This document shows positions 19,152 through 27,374 of a DNA stretch of 42,919 nt, one piece after another (positions within the stretch are counted from its first letter, which is position 1; each line of letters opens with the position of its first letter). The stretch is from the NCBI GenBank assembly GCA_020725055.1, contig DYFS01000004.1, forward strand, positions 1 through 42,919, in the 5' to 3' direction. Both the position numbers and the translations under genes were made by a program. The notes below the pieces were generated by a model that was not told the origin of the DNA, made no database searches, and worked only from the letters and a program-made list of their open reading frames with translations. The stretch comes from Candidatus Hadarchaeum sp. Lineage in GTDB: Archaea > Hadarchaeota > Hadarchaeia > Hadarchaeales > Hadarchaeaceae.

Positions 19152-19748
19152 GTGATGGAGGTTGACTGGGGCAAAATAATGAAGCCATACCCGAAAAGGA
19201 ACATCACTCTACCAAACGGCGAGGAGATGATCGTCTATTCTCAGGGAAAGGATGAAATCGAAAAAGTCGCCGATGTTTTGCTGCCGAATGTGAAATACCA
19301 CGCGGACCTCTTCGACCTCGTGAACGCCGAGATAATCACTGAGCTCTACCTCTGGCGGGAGAACCGGGAGATCTGGGGTTGCCCGGCCGCGAGCCACTTC
19401 AACTTGGTCGGCAAGGTCGGCGATGAGATTGTCGGAGTCTCGAACGGCGTGCTCCGCGATCCGAAAGTCGGCTGCAGCCTTCACACCACCACGCTGAAGC
19501 GCGGGCTGCAGATAGGCGCTTACCTCTGGCCGTGCAAGCTAGAGCATTACTTCGATGTGCTTGGGATTGAAAGGCTTGAAGCGAGTGCAGAGAGCGCGAT
19601 CGGCGGCAGAAAATTGTTCGCCACATACGGGTTTACAGTCATGCCGTTCCCAGAATACCGCAGCCACTTCGGCACACAGCTGCAGGTAATGACGAAGGAA
19701 CAGTGGAATCGAATAAAGGCCGGCAAGCTCGCGGGCGAACGGATTTAA
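19152..19748 (+). CDS. Uncharacterised protein with weak GNAT-like resemblance
   Basis: 198 aa; VGKVGDEIVGVSNGVLRDP and ...SAIGGRKLFATYGFTVMP resemble the acetyl-CoA-binding end of GNAT folds, without a clear signature. Confidence 0.4.
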   Translation: MMEVDWGKIMKPYPKRNITLPNGEEMIVYSQGKDEIEKVADVLLPNVKYHADLFDLVNAEIITELYLWRENREIWGCPAASHFNLVGKVGDEIVGVSNGVLRDPKVGCSLHTTTLKRGLQIGAYLWPCKLEHYFDVLGIERLEASAESAIGGRKLFATYGFTVMPFPEYRSHFGTQLQVMTKEQWNRIKAGKLAGERI

Positions 19749-20710
19749 TCCTCGCAGAGCAAGGCCTTCTGGGGTTTATTCTGGCACGATTAGCGAGGGC
19801 GACTTTCATAGCCCCTGCTGTGCTCGAAGCGTTGGGGTCAGGAGCCGCGGGCGAAATTCACAGCGTTTTCGAGCGGACTTTCAACATCTTGATAGGCGGC
19901 GAACTTGTGGGTGTCGCTCGGAGTGGTGTCTCACGGGGCCCGATTAATTTGATCACCGATATCCCTGCGAGCGAAAGCATGTCCGCGCTCGGCGTCGGCA
20001 AGGGAATGCATGTTCGAAAAGTCGGTAGTCGGTTACTCATCGACGAGGTGCTCGAGATTTCGCTAGAGGGGGCGGAGCTCTGGCGGCCCAAAACTCGCGC
20101 CGAACGGTGTCTCGACCTCGAGCTCATCAAACGCAACCTAGAGCTGGCAAAGAAGCTAGCCGCAAGCAATGCCGGGCGCGAGGGACTGGGCCAATTGTTG
20201 TCGCATGTCGACGAAATCTCCGTAGGCAAAGTGAATCCAACGCCTGACTTAAACGCGGTGGCTAGGACTGTTTTACCTCTGTTGGTTCAGCTTTCGGGAG
20301 CGGTCAAATCTGGAGATGTTAGGGGTATCGAGAGGGTTGCTCAAAAACTCATCGGGCTTGGTCCCGGGCTTTCCCCCTCCGCTGACGACGCGCTGTCCGG
20401 CTTCACGGCTGCTCTTTGGTGGGTCTCCCATTCAGTAAACAGGGGTGTTGACCGCGTGGAGGAGATTAATCGAGCAATCGCCGGTCAAGCAAGTGGCACG
20501 ACTTTGTTGAGCGGACAGCTCTTACGGCATGCCGCTCGTGGTGAGGTCAACGAACGGGTGGAGAAACTGCTCGGAAAACTGCTGGATGGCGCGCCATCCG
20601 AAATCGAGCCATTGGTAAAGCAGGTCCTAAAAATCGGTGAGACTTCTGGAATCGATATGATGGTTGGACTTCTGTTGGGGATGCGGGTTGGGCTGGAGAT
20701 AGGAGAGTAG
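19703..20710 (+). CDS. DUF2877 / AllH (YlbF)-like subunit of an oxamate-carbamoyltransferase-type complex
   Basis: LIGLGPGLSPSADDALSGFTAALWW signature of DUF2877; start may be internal as the ORF overlaps the preceding gene. Confidence 0.75.
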   Translation: MESNKGRQARGRTDLILAEQGLLGFILARLARATFIAPAVLEALGSGAAGEIHSVFERTFNILIGGELVGVARSGVSRGPINLITDIPASESMSALGVGKGMHVRKVGSRLLIDEVLEISLEGAELWRPKTRAERCLDLELIKRNLELAKKLAASNAGREGLGQLLSHVDEISVGKVNPTPDLNAVARTVLPLLVQLSGAVKSGDVRGIERVAQKLIGLGPGLSPSADDALSGFTAALWWVSHSVNRGVDRVEEINRAIAGQASGTTLLSGQLLRHAARGEVNERVEKLLGKLLDGAPSEIEPLVKQVLKIGETSGIDMMVGLLLGMRVGLEIGE

Positions 20711-20724
20711 AAGAGGGGCACTCG

Positions 20725-21219
20725 TCAGGACATAGATTTTTGTATAAACTCATGTTCTACTAAGTATTTCAGAGTTCTTGTCATGGGGTGTTCCTGCATT
20801 GTAGTAACCTTTCTAAGTAGTTTTAAGAAGTTTCTCATTAACTCCTCCAAAAGATAAACTTCAATCCCTCGCTTCTTGAGATTCCTTTCAACCTTCTTGA
20901 TTGAGGAGTCAACTACTAAAATTTTCTTAATTGATTTATTACCAACTAACCGCGCGTTCTTGATTGCGCGCTCTGCTTGTTTGAAGTCTTCAGAAAGCTT
21001 CTTGGTTGTTTCTCTTGAAGAACGATAGCCTGTGAATGCTTTACATTCAATAATCAATACTTCTTTATCAGTGATAGCTAGGACATCGATGTCTTTCCAT
21101 CCACTTACTTTCTTTCCTGTTACTTCTTTAGGCACCCGATACTTCCAGTCTTTAGATATGAAGTACCCTTTCAATCGATAGTATTCTGATACAATCTCTT
21201 CAACATAGCTTACTACCAT
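20725..21219 (-). CDS. PD-(D/E)XK-like solo nuclease
   Basis: WKDIDVLAITDKEVLIIECKAF (D...ECK catalytic pattern); AT-rich relative to surroundings. Confidence 0.6.
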   Translation of the reverse strand: MVVSYVEEIVSEYYRLKGYFISKDWKYRVPKEVTGKKVSGWKDIDVLAITDKEVLIIECKAFTGYRSSRETTKKLSEDFKQAERAIKNARLVGNKSIKKILVVDSSIKKVERNLKKRGIEVYLLEELMRNFLKLLRKVTTMQEHPMTRTLKYLVEHEFIQKSMS

Positions 21220-21285
21220 AAACTAGGCACCATCTGGATTTAGAAGCCAGATTATTTAACGGATGGGGGTACGCGAGGTGTTCAG

Positions 21286-22080
21286 TTATTCTTCTGCCGC
21301 GACCTTCTTCAGGAAGATGCCTTCTGGGTCCACCTTCTCCCGCAGGATTTTTATCTCGGCCTCGGTCGGCGGTTCCGTCTTTTTTGCCCGCGAAACATCG
21401 AGCTTAAAACCTGTGTTCTTTTTGACCTGCTTGGGCGTCACCCCCGGGTGGTACGAAGCGAGGTAGGCCCGCTTCGTCCGCTCGTCAAACCTCAGCACCC
21501 CTAGGGTGGTGATGACTGCGGAGGGACCACCCCAGGGCAACCCGGCCCGCTTCCGCCCCTCAGGCCCATCGATCCAGCCGGGACTCGTGATGTAGTCGAC
21601 GCGCTCGGGAAACCTCCGCTTCTCGTGGACGGCGATGATTATCGTTCGCTTCGAAAGGCAGGCGATGTCCCCGGAACCCCCGCTTCCCGGAAAGCGGACC
21701 TTCGGGCGATGGTAGTCACCGATGCAAGTTGCGTTTATGTTTCCGTACGCGTCGATCTGCGCCCCGCTGAGGAACCCGACATCGATGTACCCCCGCTGCA
21801 GGATTGTGGAGAAAACGTCGAAGAGCCCCGTCGCAGTCGAGGCAAAACGCATCGTGCGAGGGTCTCCCACCGACATCGGGAGGTGGGCGAGCTTGCAGTC
21901 GACGGCCCCCGCCTCGAAGACTATGGTGCAGTTGGGAGCATGGGTGTGCTGGGCGAGCATGGCCCCGAGCATCGGCAGACCGGTCCCAGCAAAAACGATT
22001 TCTCGATCCTTGATTTCCCGCGCCGCAGCCACCGCCATGAGTTCAATCAGCGTATAATCCTTCGCGTATTTTTTCTCCAT
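21286..22080 (-). CDS. CoA-transferase beta subunit (glutaconate CoA-transferase-like)
   Basis: MAVAAAREIKDREIVFAGTGLPMLGAMLAQHTHAPN; paired with adjacent alpha subunit. Confidence 0.85.
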   Translation of the reverse strand: MEKKYAKDYTLIELMAVAAAREIKDREIVFAGTGLPMLGAMLAQHTHAPNCTIVFEAGAVDCKLAHLPMSVGDPRTMRFASTATGLFDVFSTILQRGYIDVGFLSGAQIDAYGNINATCIGDYHRPKVRFPGSGGSGDIACLSKRTIIIAVHEKRRFPERVDYITSPGWIDGPEGRKRAGLPWGGPSAVITTLGVLRFDERTKRAYLASYHPGVTPKQVKKNTGFKLDVSRAKKTEPPTEAEIKILREKVDPEGIFLKKVAAEE

Positions 22081-22084
22081 CTCC

Positions 22085-23053
22085 CTACCCCCGCTTTAGT
22101 TTTGGCGCGTACCCCAGCTTCTTGTCCGCCTTGAGCTTCCTGAGTTTCTCGGCACCGCCTATTTTCCCGAGGTACTCCTCCCAGTCCCCAACACCGTAAA
22201 TGTATTCGTTGAAAAATTCTCTGAAAGATGCATCATCCCTTGCTCGCTCGTGATACAGCCGCAGGAACTCTGGATCGTAATCGTAGTACCTATAGCACGC
22301 ATACGGGTGGGCGCCGTACGGAACCTTGATGATTGCGTTCACCCTGAAAAACGGGATGAGGTTGTGCTCTGGGTACTCGCGCAGCTCCTCCGGCTGCACG
22401 ATTTCCTCACATGTGACGATTAGTTTTTTTGCACACTTCGCCTGTTGTTCGTCACCAAAGTTCTGCCCATAGATTCGAACGGTCCCTTGGGCATCCACAA
22501 CCTGGGCATGGATGATGGTCACGTCGGTTTGAATCGCCGGAAGAAGCACTATTTTGTCTCCGGTGAATGGGCAGTTTATGGTGGCGAGCTTTTTCGGGGC
22601 GATCTTTGGATCACTCCTCCTCGTTTTCTCGCTGAAGCCCTCTTTTTTCACTATGTCGGACCCGAGCATCGTCCTGGTTGGGATGAAAGGTATCCCCATC
22701 GCCCCCGCCGCGAACCTTTGTACCATCCCGAAGTTACTGTAATCCTCCCATTCGATCAGACCCCCCTCAACAGCACGCCTGAACCTAGGTCCGATTCTGG
22801 CAAACGCCTCATCCGCCTCGTAAGCGAGCTCAACCCTTCGAACGCATCCGGCCCCGATCAACATGTCGAGGTCGCCGCCGGGGGAGTGCCCATAGAAATG
22901 GAGGTTTCGCCTTTTTTGCCTGATTAGCTCGTAGACGAATGCCATCGGGTGGCGCTGGGTTGTGAAACCGCCAAGCGAGATGTGAGCGCCGTTCGGCACG
23001 AGTTTTGTAGCCTCGCGCAAGCTCATGATTTTATCATCAACCTTGGACGCCAC
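22085..23053 (-). CDS. CoA-transferase alpha subunit (glutaconate CoA-transferase-like)
   Basis: SLREATKLVPNGAHISLGGFTTQRHPMAFVYELIRQ; family I CoA-transferase alpha pattern. Confidence 0.87.
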   Translation of the reverse strand: MASKVDDKIMSLREATKLVPNGAHISLGGFTTQRHPMAFVYELIRQKRRNLHFYGHSPGGDLDMLIGAGCVRRVELAYEADEAFARIGPRFRRAVEGGLIEWEDYSNFGMVQRFAAGAMGIPFIPTRTMLGSDIVKKEGFSEKTRRSDPKIAPKKLATINCPFTGDKIVLLPAIQTDVTIIHAQVVDAQGTVRIYGQNFGDEQQAKCAKKLIVTCEEIVQPEELREYPEHNLIPFFRVNAIIKVPYGAHPYACYRYYDYDPEFLRLYHERARDDASFREFFNEYIYGVGDWEEYLGKIGGAEKLRKLKADKKLGYAPKLKRG

Positions 23054-23102
23054 ACATTCACCCCCATTCCAAATTTTTGGAGCTGTATAAAAAGAGGTGG
23101 GG

Positions 23103-24491
23103 CTAGTACTTCTCAGCCATCGCTTTCAGCGCCTTCTTGAAGCACTCCATCGGCGCACGGAGCACGCCGAAGCCCACCGTGCCAAAGCCCGGCTTCTTGT
23201 GAGCCACGCCGGTGTTGATGAACGGCAGGATGCCCGTGTCAATGACCTTCCGCAGGTCGATGCCGCGCGGTATGCCCTCGAAGTTCATGAATGGGATCGG
23301 CAGGTTGCCGTCCTTCACCAAGCATATCTCGCCCATCTCGCGGGTGTAATCGGCTGCGATGCTAGGCGACCCCCCTACCACTTGGACAACGGCTGGTGCT
23401 GCTGCTGAAGCGAAGCCCCCGAAGCCGGCAGTCTCCATTATCGCGCTGTCACCGATGTCTGGGTTGGCGTCCGCCTCACTGAACCCCGGGAAGAAGAGCG
23501 TCTTCGGAACCTCCGCAGGCGCCGTGAACCACTGACCGGGCAACCCGCTCCCCCTGATGCCGAAGTCCGTGCCGTTCCGCGAGAGGGTGGTGACGACGGT
23601 GCTGTGCTCGATACCGTGCGCCGCGTCGAGCGTCGCTTTGCACGCAGCCATCGCCGGGTTCAGGAAGAAGAGGAAGTTGTCACCCATGAACTTTAGAACC
23701 TCGTCGATTTCGCGCTTGTCGAAGCCCGTCTCGGCTAGGTGCGGCGCCATGATTTTCAGGAGGATCAGGCTGCTCGCGACGTTCCTGCAGTGGAGCTCGT
23801 CGCCCATCTGCAGCGCCTGGGCCATTATCGCCTTAATGTCGATCGGTCCAGAGTACTTCAGCGCCTCGGCGAGCATCGGCGCGAGTGTTTTTTCCATCCA
23901 CTTCAGCCTTTTGATCACGCTTTCCTCATAGGCGCCGTAACGCAGCACCTTGCCGAGCCCCTCATTGAAGTTCGAATACGAGCGGTTGCCGTGCTCCTTG
24001 TTTTCGATGACGAAGACCGGCATCGAGGGCGAGATTATGCCAGCCATTGGCCCCACGGAGTCGTGGTCATGACAAGCCCCAAACTTTATCTCCCCGCTTG
24101 AGGCCAGCTTGTCCGCCTCCTTCTGGTCTTTCGCCAAGCCTTCGTAAATCAGTGCCCCCCACACCGCTCCCTTGGTTGGGCCGGACATCCGCTCCCACCT
24201 AATCGGCGGTCCGGAGTGCAGAATCGTGTGCCCAGTCATTCCGGGGATTACATCCTTCGCTGTTTTGATGTCGACGAGCGCCGGCTTTACAGCAAGGATT
24301 TTTGCGACGGCGCGCTCGTTCGCCTCGTCGATTTCTGGGCGGTCGAGTTTCGCAAGCAACCGCGCTAGCTCGGGGTCACCTCCAGCGGGCGGGCGCCAGT
24401 CGACGTGGGCAACATCCGCGCCCTGGGCACGCATACTGTCGTAGAAGGAGCGCAGCCCGACGTTTACCAGCTTCGGCCGATCCAGTCTCAT
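23103..24491 (-). CDS. DUF1116 / AllG (YlbE)-like subunit
   Basis: DVAHVDWRPPAGGDPELARLL, GMTGHTILHSGPPIRWERMSGP, PVFVIENKEHGNRSYSNFNEGLGKVLRYG typical of DUF1116; start at MRLDRPK overlapping the AllF stop. Confidence 0.88.
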   Translation of the reverse strand: MRLDRPKLVNVGLRSFYDSMRAQGADVAHVDWRPPAGGDPELARLLAKLDRPEIDEANERAVAKILAVKPALVDIKTAKDVIPGMTGHTILHSGPPIRWERMSGPTKGAVWGALIYEGLAKDQKEADKLASSGEIKFGACHDHDSVGPMAGIISPSMPVFVIENKEHGNRSYSNFNEGLGKVLRYGAYEESVIKRLKWMEKTLAPMLAEALKYSGPIDIKAIMAQALQMGDELHCRNVASSLILLKIMAPHLAETGFDKREIDEVLKFMGDNFLFFLNPAMAACKATLDAAHGIEHSTVVTTLSRNGTDFGIRGSGLPGQWFTAPAEVPKTLFFPGFSEADANPDIGDSAIMETAGFGGFASAAAPAVVQVVGGSPSIAADYTREMGEICLVKDGNLPIPFMNFEGIPRGIDLRKVIDTGILPFINTGVAHKKPGFGTVGFGVLRAPMECFKKALKAMAEKY

Positions 24492-26053
24492 TTCAGCTTC
24501 CCCCATGCCTTGCCCTTCGTGGATATCAGCGCGGCGATTCTCGCAGCCTCAGCATTGCTGGGCATCACCACAACGCCCGCGTCTTCAAGCTTCTTCTTCT
24601 GCACCTCGAGGCTCTGCGGGTCGCGGGCCGTGCCACAAACAGAGGTGATGACCGACAGATAACCGTTGCTCTTCTCCACGATTTTCTTCGCCTCAGCGAT
24701 TGCGCCAACGAGTTCACCAGCCGGATCGGGGTTTGCACCGTAGCCGAGAACGTTGTCAAGCAACATAACGGCCACCTCCCAATCCTTCGCCTCGCGTAGC
24801 AGGCGCTCGCACCTCGGTTTGAAGAAGATCATCGGGTGAGGGGTGCCGCGCGTGAACTCCTCGGTGCCCATGTCAACGCACGTGTGGCGCTTGCTCTTGT
24901 AGGTGCTCGGCAGCCTGAGCCTCGGTTTGAGTGGGACGTTTGAGTAGATGTCGCCCACGAGCTCCTGCAAGATAAGCATGGCCTCCGTGCACAGCGTTCC
25001 CCCCGAGAAGAGGCCGCGGATGTACTTTTGACCGGGGGCGAAATTTTCAGTTTCGCGCTCGACGATGGCTTCGATTTGCTTCCGTGGGGCGGTGAACGTA
25101 ACTTCTTTCGGCTTCTTGCCCTGAGCGATGGCAATGGCTTTTGCGGCAGCGTCTCCGAGCGTGGCGGCATAAGTTGCACCTTGGCGTGCGACGAGCGACT
25201 CGGGCGCACCGAGCAGGCATGCGACAATCGGCTTGCGGGTTTCTTTCGCCGCTTTGAGCACCCCCTGTGCGACGCTCGTTGCAGGGGCTTTTGCGACGAG
25301 CACAATTACCCTCGTCTCTGGGTCGTTGGCGAGGAATCGGATGGCGCCCAGAGTGCCGAGCCCATCCACCTTCTGCGAGAGGTCGCGACCACCGACACCT
25401 AACGCGTGTGTAACCCCAGATTCAACGTCAATCAATCGCGTGATCTCTTGGATGCCGGTGCCAGCAGCCCCAACTACTCCGATTGGGCCGCGCTTGACGG
25501 CGTTCGCGAAGCCTAGCCCGACTCCACCGATGATAGATGTCCCAGCTTCGGGCCCAAGCAAGAGCAGATTTTTATCGAGCGCGGTCCGCTTCAGCTCAAT
25601 CTCATCTTCGAACGGCACGGCGTCGCTGAATATCATGACGTGCTTGCCGGCGTTGATGGCGCGCATCGCCTCTCGCGCCGCAAATTCTCCGGGGGTTGAT
25701 ATGACCACTAAATTGGCGTCGGGCAAAGCCGAAAGTGCGGAGCCAAGAGTTTTGTACACGATTTCGCCCTTTTCTGCCTCCTTCGCGGTGAGCAACCCCT
25801 CAACCTTCGAGAGAGCCTGCTTCGCCGCCTCCTCGCTTGTGGCGTCGATCGCGATGACGAGGTCGTTAGCACCAGCGCTCCGCACCTCATCCATGAACAG
25901 CCCGGCGTCTTTCAACATCTGCTTGTTGTTGTCGGTGCCCATCATCACAGACGCCTTTCGCACCCCCTCGAGTTCCTCAAGCTCCTTCGAGATGCGCATG
26001 AGGACTACGGAATCGCGGTACTCGTTCTTGCGTACCAAACTTTTCGTTACCAA
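24488..26053 (-). CDS. FdrA / AllF-like acyl-CoA-synthetase-related subunit
   Basis: RKNEYRDSVVLMRISKELEELEGVRKASVMMGTDNNKQML and GPEAGTSIIGGVGLGFANAVKRGPIGVVGAAGTGIQE; TTG start at 26053 preceded by GGAGGT. Confidence 0.88.
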   Translation of the reverse strand: MVTKSLVRKNEYRDSVVLMRISKELEELEGVRKASVMMGTDNNKQMLKDAGLFMDEVRSAGANDLVIAIDATSEEAAKQALSKVEGLLTAKEAEKGEIVYKTLGSALSALPDANLVVISTPGEFAAREAMRAINAGKHVMIFSDAVPFEDEIELKRTALDKNLLLLGPEAGTSIIGGVGLGFANAVKRGPIGVVGAAGTGIQEITRLIDVESGVTHALGVGGRDLSQKVDGLGTLGAIRFLANDPETRVIVLVAKAPATSVAQGVLKAAKETRKPIVACLLGAPESLVARQGATYAATLGDAAAKAIAIAQGKKPKEVTFTAPRKQIEAIVERETENFAPGQKYIRGLFSGGTLCTEAMLILQELVGDIYSNVPLKPRLRLPSTYKSKRHTCVDMGTEEFTRGTPHPMIFFKPRCERLLREAKDWEVAVMLLDNVLGYGANPDPAGELVGAIAEAKKIVEKSNGYLSVITSVCGTARDPQSLEVQKKKLEDAGVVVMPSNAEAARIAALISTKGKAWGKLK

Positions 26054-26097
26054 AAATCTAACCTCCAGAATTTTCAGGTAAAAATCGCTGAAACCCC

Positions 26098-26104
26098 TTA
26101 TAAA
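26098..26104. promoter_or_regulatory. TATA-like element TTATAAA, proposed for the minus-strand AllF operon
   Basis: CCCCTTATAAACC about 45 bp upstream of the proposed AllF TTG start. Confidence 0.4.
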
Positions 26105-26147
26105 CCTACTCGGAATCGTTTTGACGAACTCCTCCTCCCCGCAACCC

Positions 26148-26154
26148 TTATAAA
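26148..26154 (+). promoter_or_regulatory. TATA-like element TTATAAA, proposed for the cyclase gene
   Basis: CCCTTATAAATT about 40 bp upstream of the ATG at 26190, with GGAGG just before the ATG. Confidence 0.45.
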
Positions 26155-26189
26155 TTCTCTGGCACACCTTCAGCCAGGAGGTTGGAAAA

Positions 26190-27020
26190 ATGGCAAAAAT
26201 AGACCAACTGCTTCAACTGGTTGAGAAAAAGAAGGTGAAAGCGTACGACCTCTCGCAGCAGCTAGGGATCCACACGCACTTCTGGCCGTACTATCCCCCC
26301 TTTGAGATGAAGTACTTCAAGCGCAAGCCGGAGCACGGGGTGAACGCCCAGTACATCCAGAGCTCATGGCACATCGGCACCCACCTCGACGCGCCCCGGC
26401 ACTTCCTGACGCGGGGCAGAACCATCGATCAGTTACCCTTGGAGTGGACATTTGGCCCGGGTGTAATCGTGGATTTGAGGGACGAGATGGACGACTTGGC
26501 TGTCTATACCCCGAAGATGATAGAGGAAAGGGTGGATGTGCACGACGGGGACATCCTCATCCTCCACACAGGTTGGTACAGGTACGCTGCGTACGGACCG
26601 GAGCCAGACGAAGAGCGCTACATACACCGACATCCTGGATCTCACCCAGACATGGTCGATTGGTTGATCAAGAAGAAGATACACATCTGGGGTGTTGACG
26701 CCGTTTCCACGGATCACCCGATGGACTTGCCGATAGGCAGGTTTCTGGGCAAGGGCACGTTCGGCCAGTGCGACAGGGTCCGGGCCCTCTGCGAGAAAAA
26801 GTTCGGTGGTGAGGAAGCCGTGGACAAGCTCTTCCCACCCGAGGACTACCAGCTGACCCACAACAAACTGTTCCCGCACGACTGCATCCACTTGGAGAAC
26901 CTGGGCGGACAGATAAGCAAACCAGAGCTTCAAAACAAGCGTCTGACCATCGTGTGCTCTCCGATCTTGATTGAGGGCGCGGAATCGGCTTGGACGCGGG
27001 TGCTGGCGTTACTCGGGTAA
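26190..27020 (+). CDS. Cyclase-family metal-dependent hydrolase (kynurenine formamidase / isatin hydrolase-like)
   Basis: SSWHIGTHLDAPRHF matches the HxGTHxDxPxH metal-binding motif. Confidence 0.87.
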   Translation: MAKIDQLLQLVEKKKVKAYDLSQQLGIHTHFWPYYPPFEMKYFKRKPEHGVNAQYIQSSWHIGTHLDAPRHFLTRGRTIDQLPLEWTFGPGVIVDLRDEMDDLAVYTPKMIEERVDVHDGDILILHTGWYRYAAYGPEPDEERYIHRHPGSHPDMVDWLIKKKIHIWGVDAVSTDHPMDLPIGRFLGKGTFGQCDRVRALCEKKFGGEEAVDKLFPPEDYQLTHNKLFPHDCIHLENLGGQISKPELQNKRLTIVCSPILIEGAESAWTRVLALLG

Positions 27021-27031
27021 GTCAAGCTTCG

Positions 27032-27070
27032 GCCCCGCAAAGCACAAAATGCGGGGGCGCGCTTATTTTT
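27032..27070 (+). terminator. Hairpin terminator after the cyclase gene
   Basis: GCCCCGCA-aagcacaaaa-TGCGGGGGC inverted repeat, followed by GCTTATTTTT. Confidence 0.45.
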
Positions 27071-27109
27071 CGAGGAGCTGGAGGGGTCGCATAGGTTTGT
27101 CTGTCGAAT

Positions 27110-27310
27110 CTAGGGGATGAGTTGATATCGCTCGCCACATTTAGGGCAAGTAAAATCGATAACTGGTTTGCCGGTGGGAGCGGGGACTAGACCGCCGGAC
27201 AAGCACGATAAACAATACAAATTCTTTCGGCCCCATTTTTCCGTTATTACTCGCGTCCGCTGAGATGGACTTTAATCGGCTGCTATTTCCGGCACCAGTT
27301 CCAGCTTCAT
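27110..27310 (-). pseudogene. Truncated DpnI-like (Dam-replacing family) restriction endonuclease remnant
   Basis: Manual translation of minus strand: MKLELVPEIAAD*SPSQRTRVITEKWGRKNLYCLSCLSGGLVPAPTGKPVIDFTCPKCGERYQLIP*; resembles the DpnI N-terminus as I recall it (LELVETYKSNSQKARILTEDWVYRQSYCPNCG...NRPVADFYCNHCSEEFELKSK). Confidence 0.65.
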
Positions 27311-27374
27311 GATAACACACGGTATATTCTGCATGATGCGGGATCTAAAACTTTGCGCAAGCTATTTAAAAATT

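Noticed and set aside
26054-26167. N-terminal extension of the FdrA ORF
   Set aside because: It overlaps the TATA-like elements; a TTG preceded by GGAGGT at 26053 fits known FdrA N-termini.
27032-27110. Continuation of the DpnI-like remnant past the second stop by frameshift
   Set aside because: A short YAT-like match exists in another frame but is too short and the spacing is wrong; not supportable by eye.
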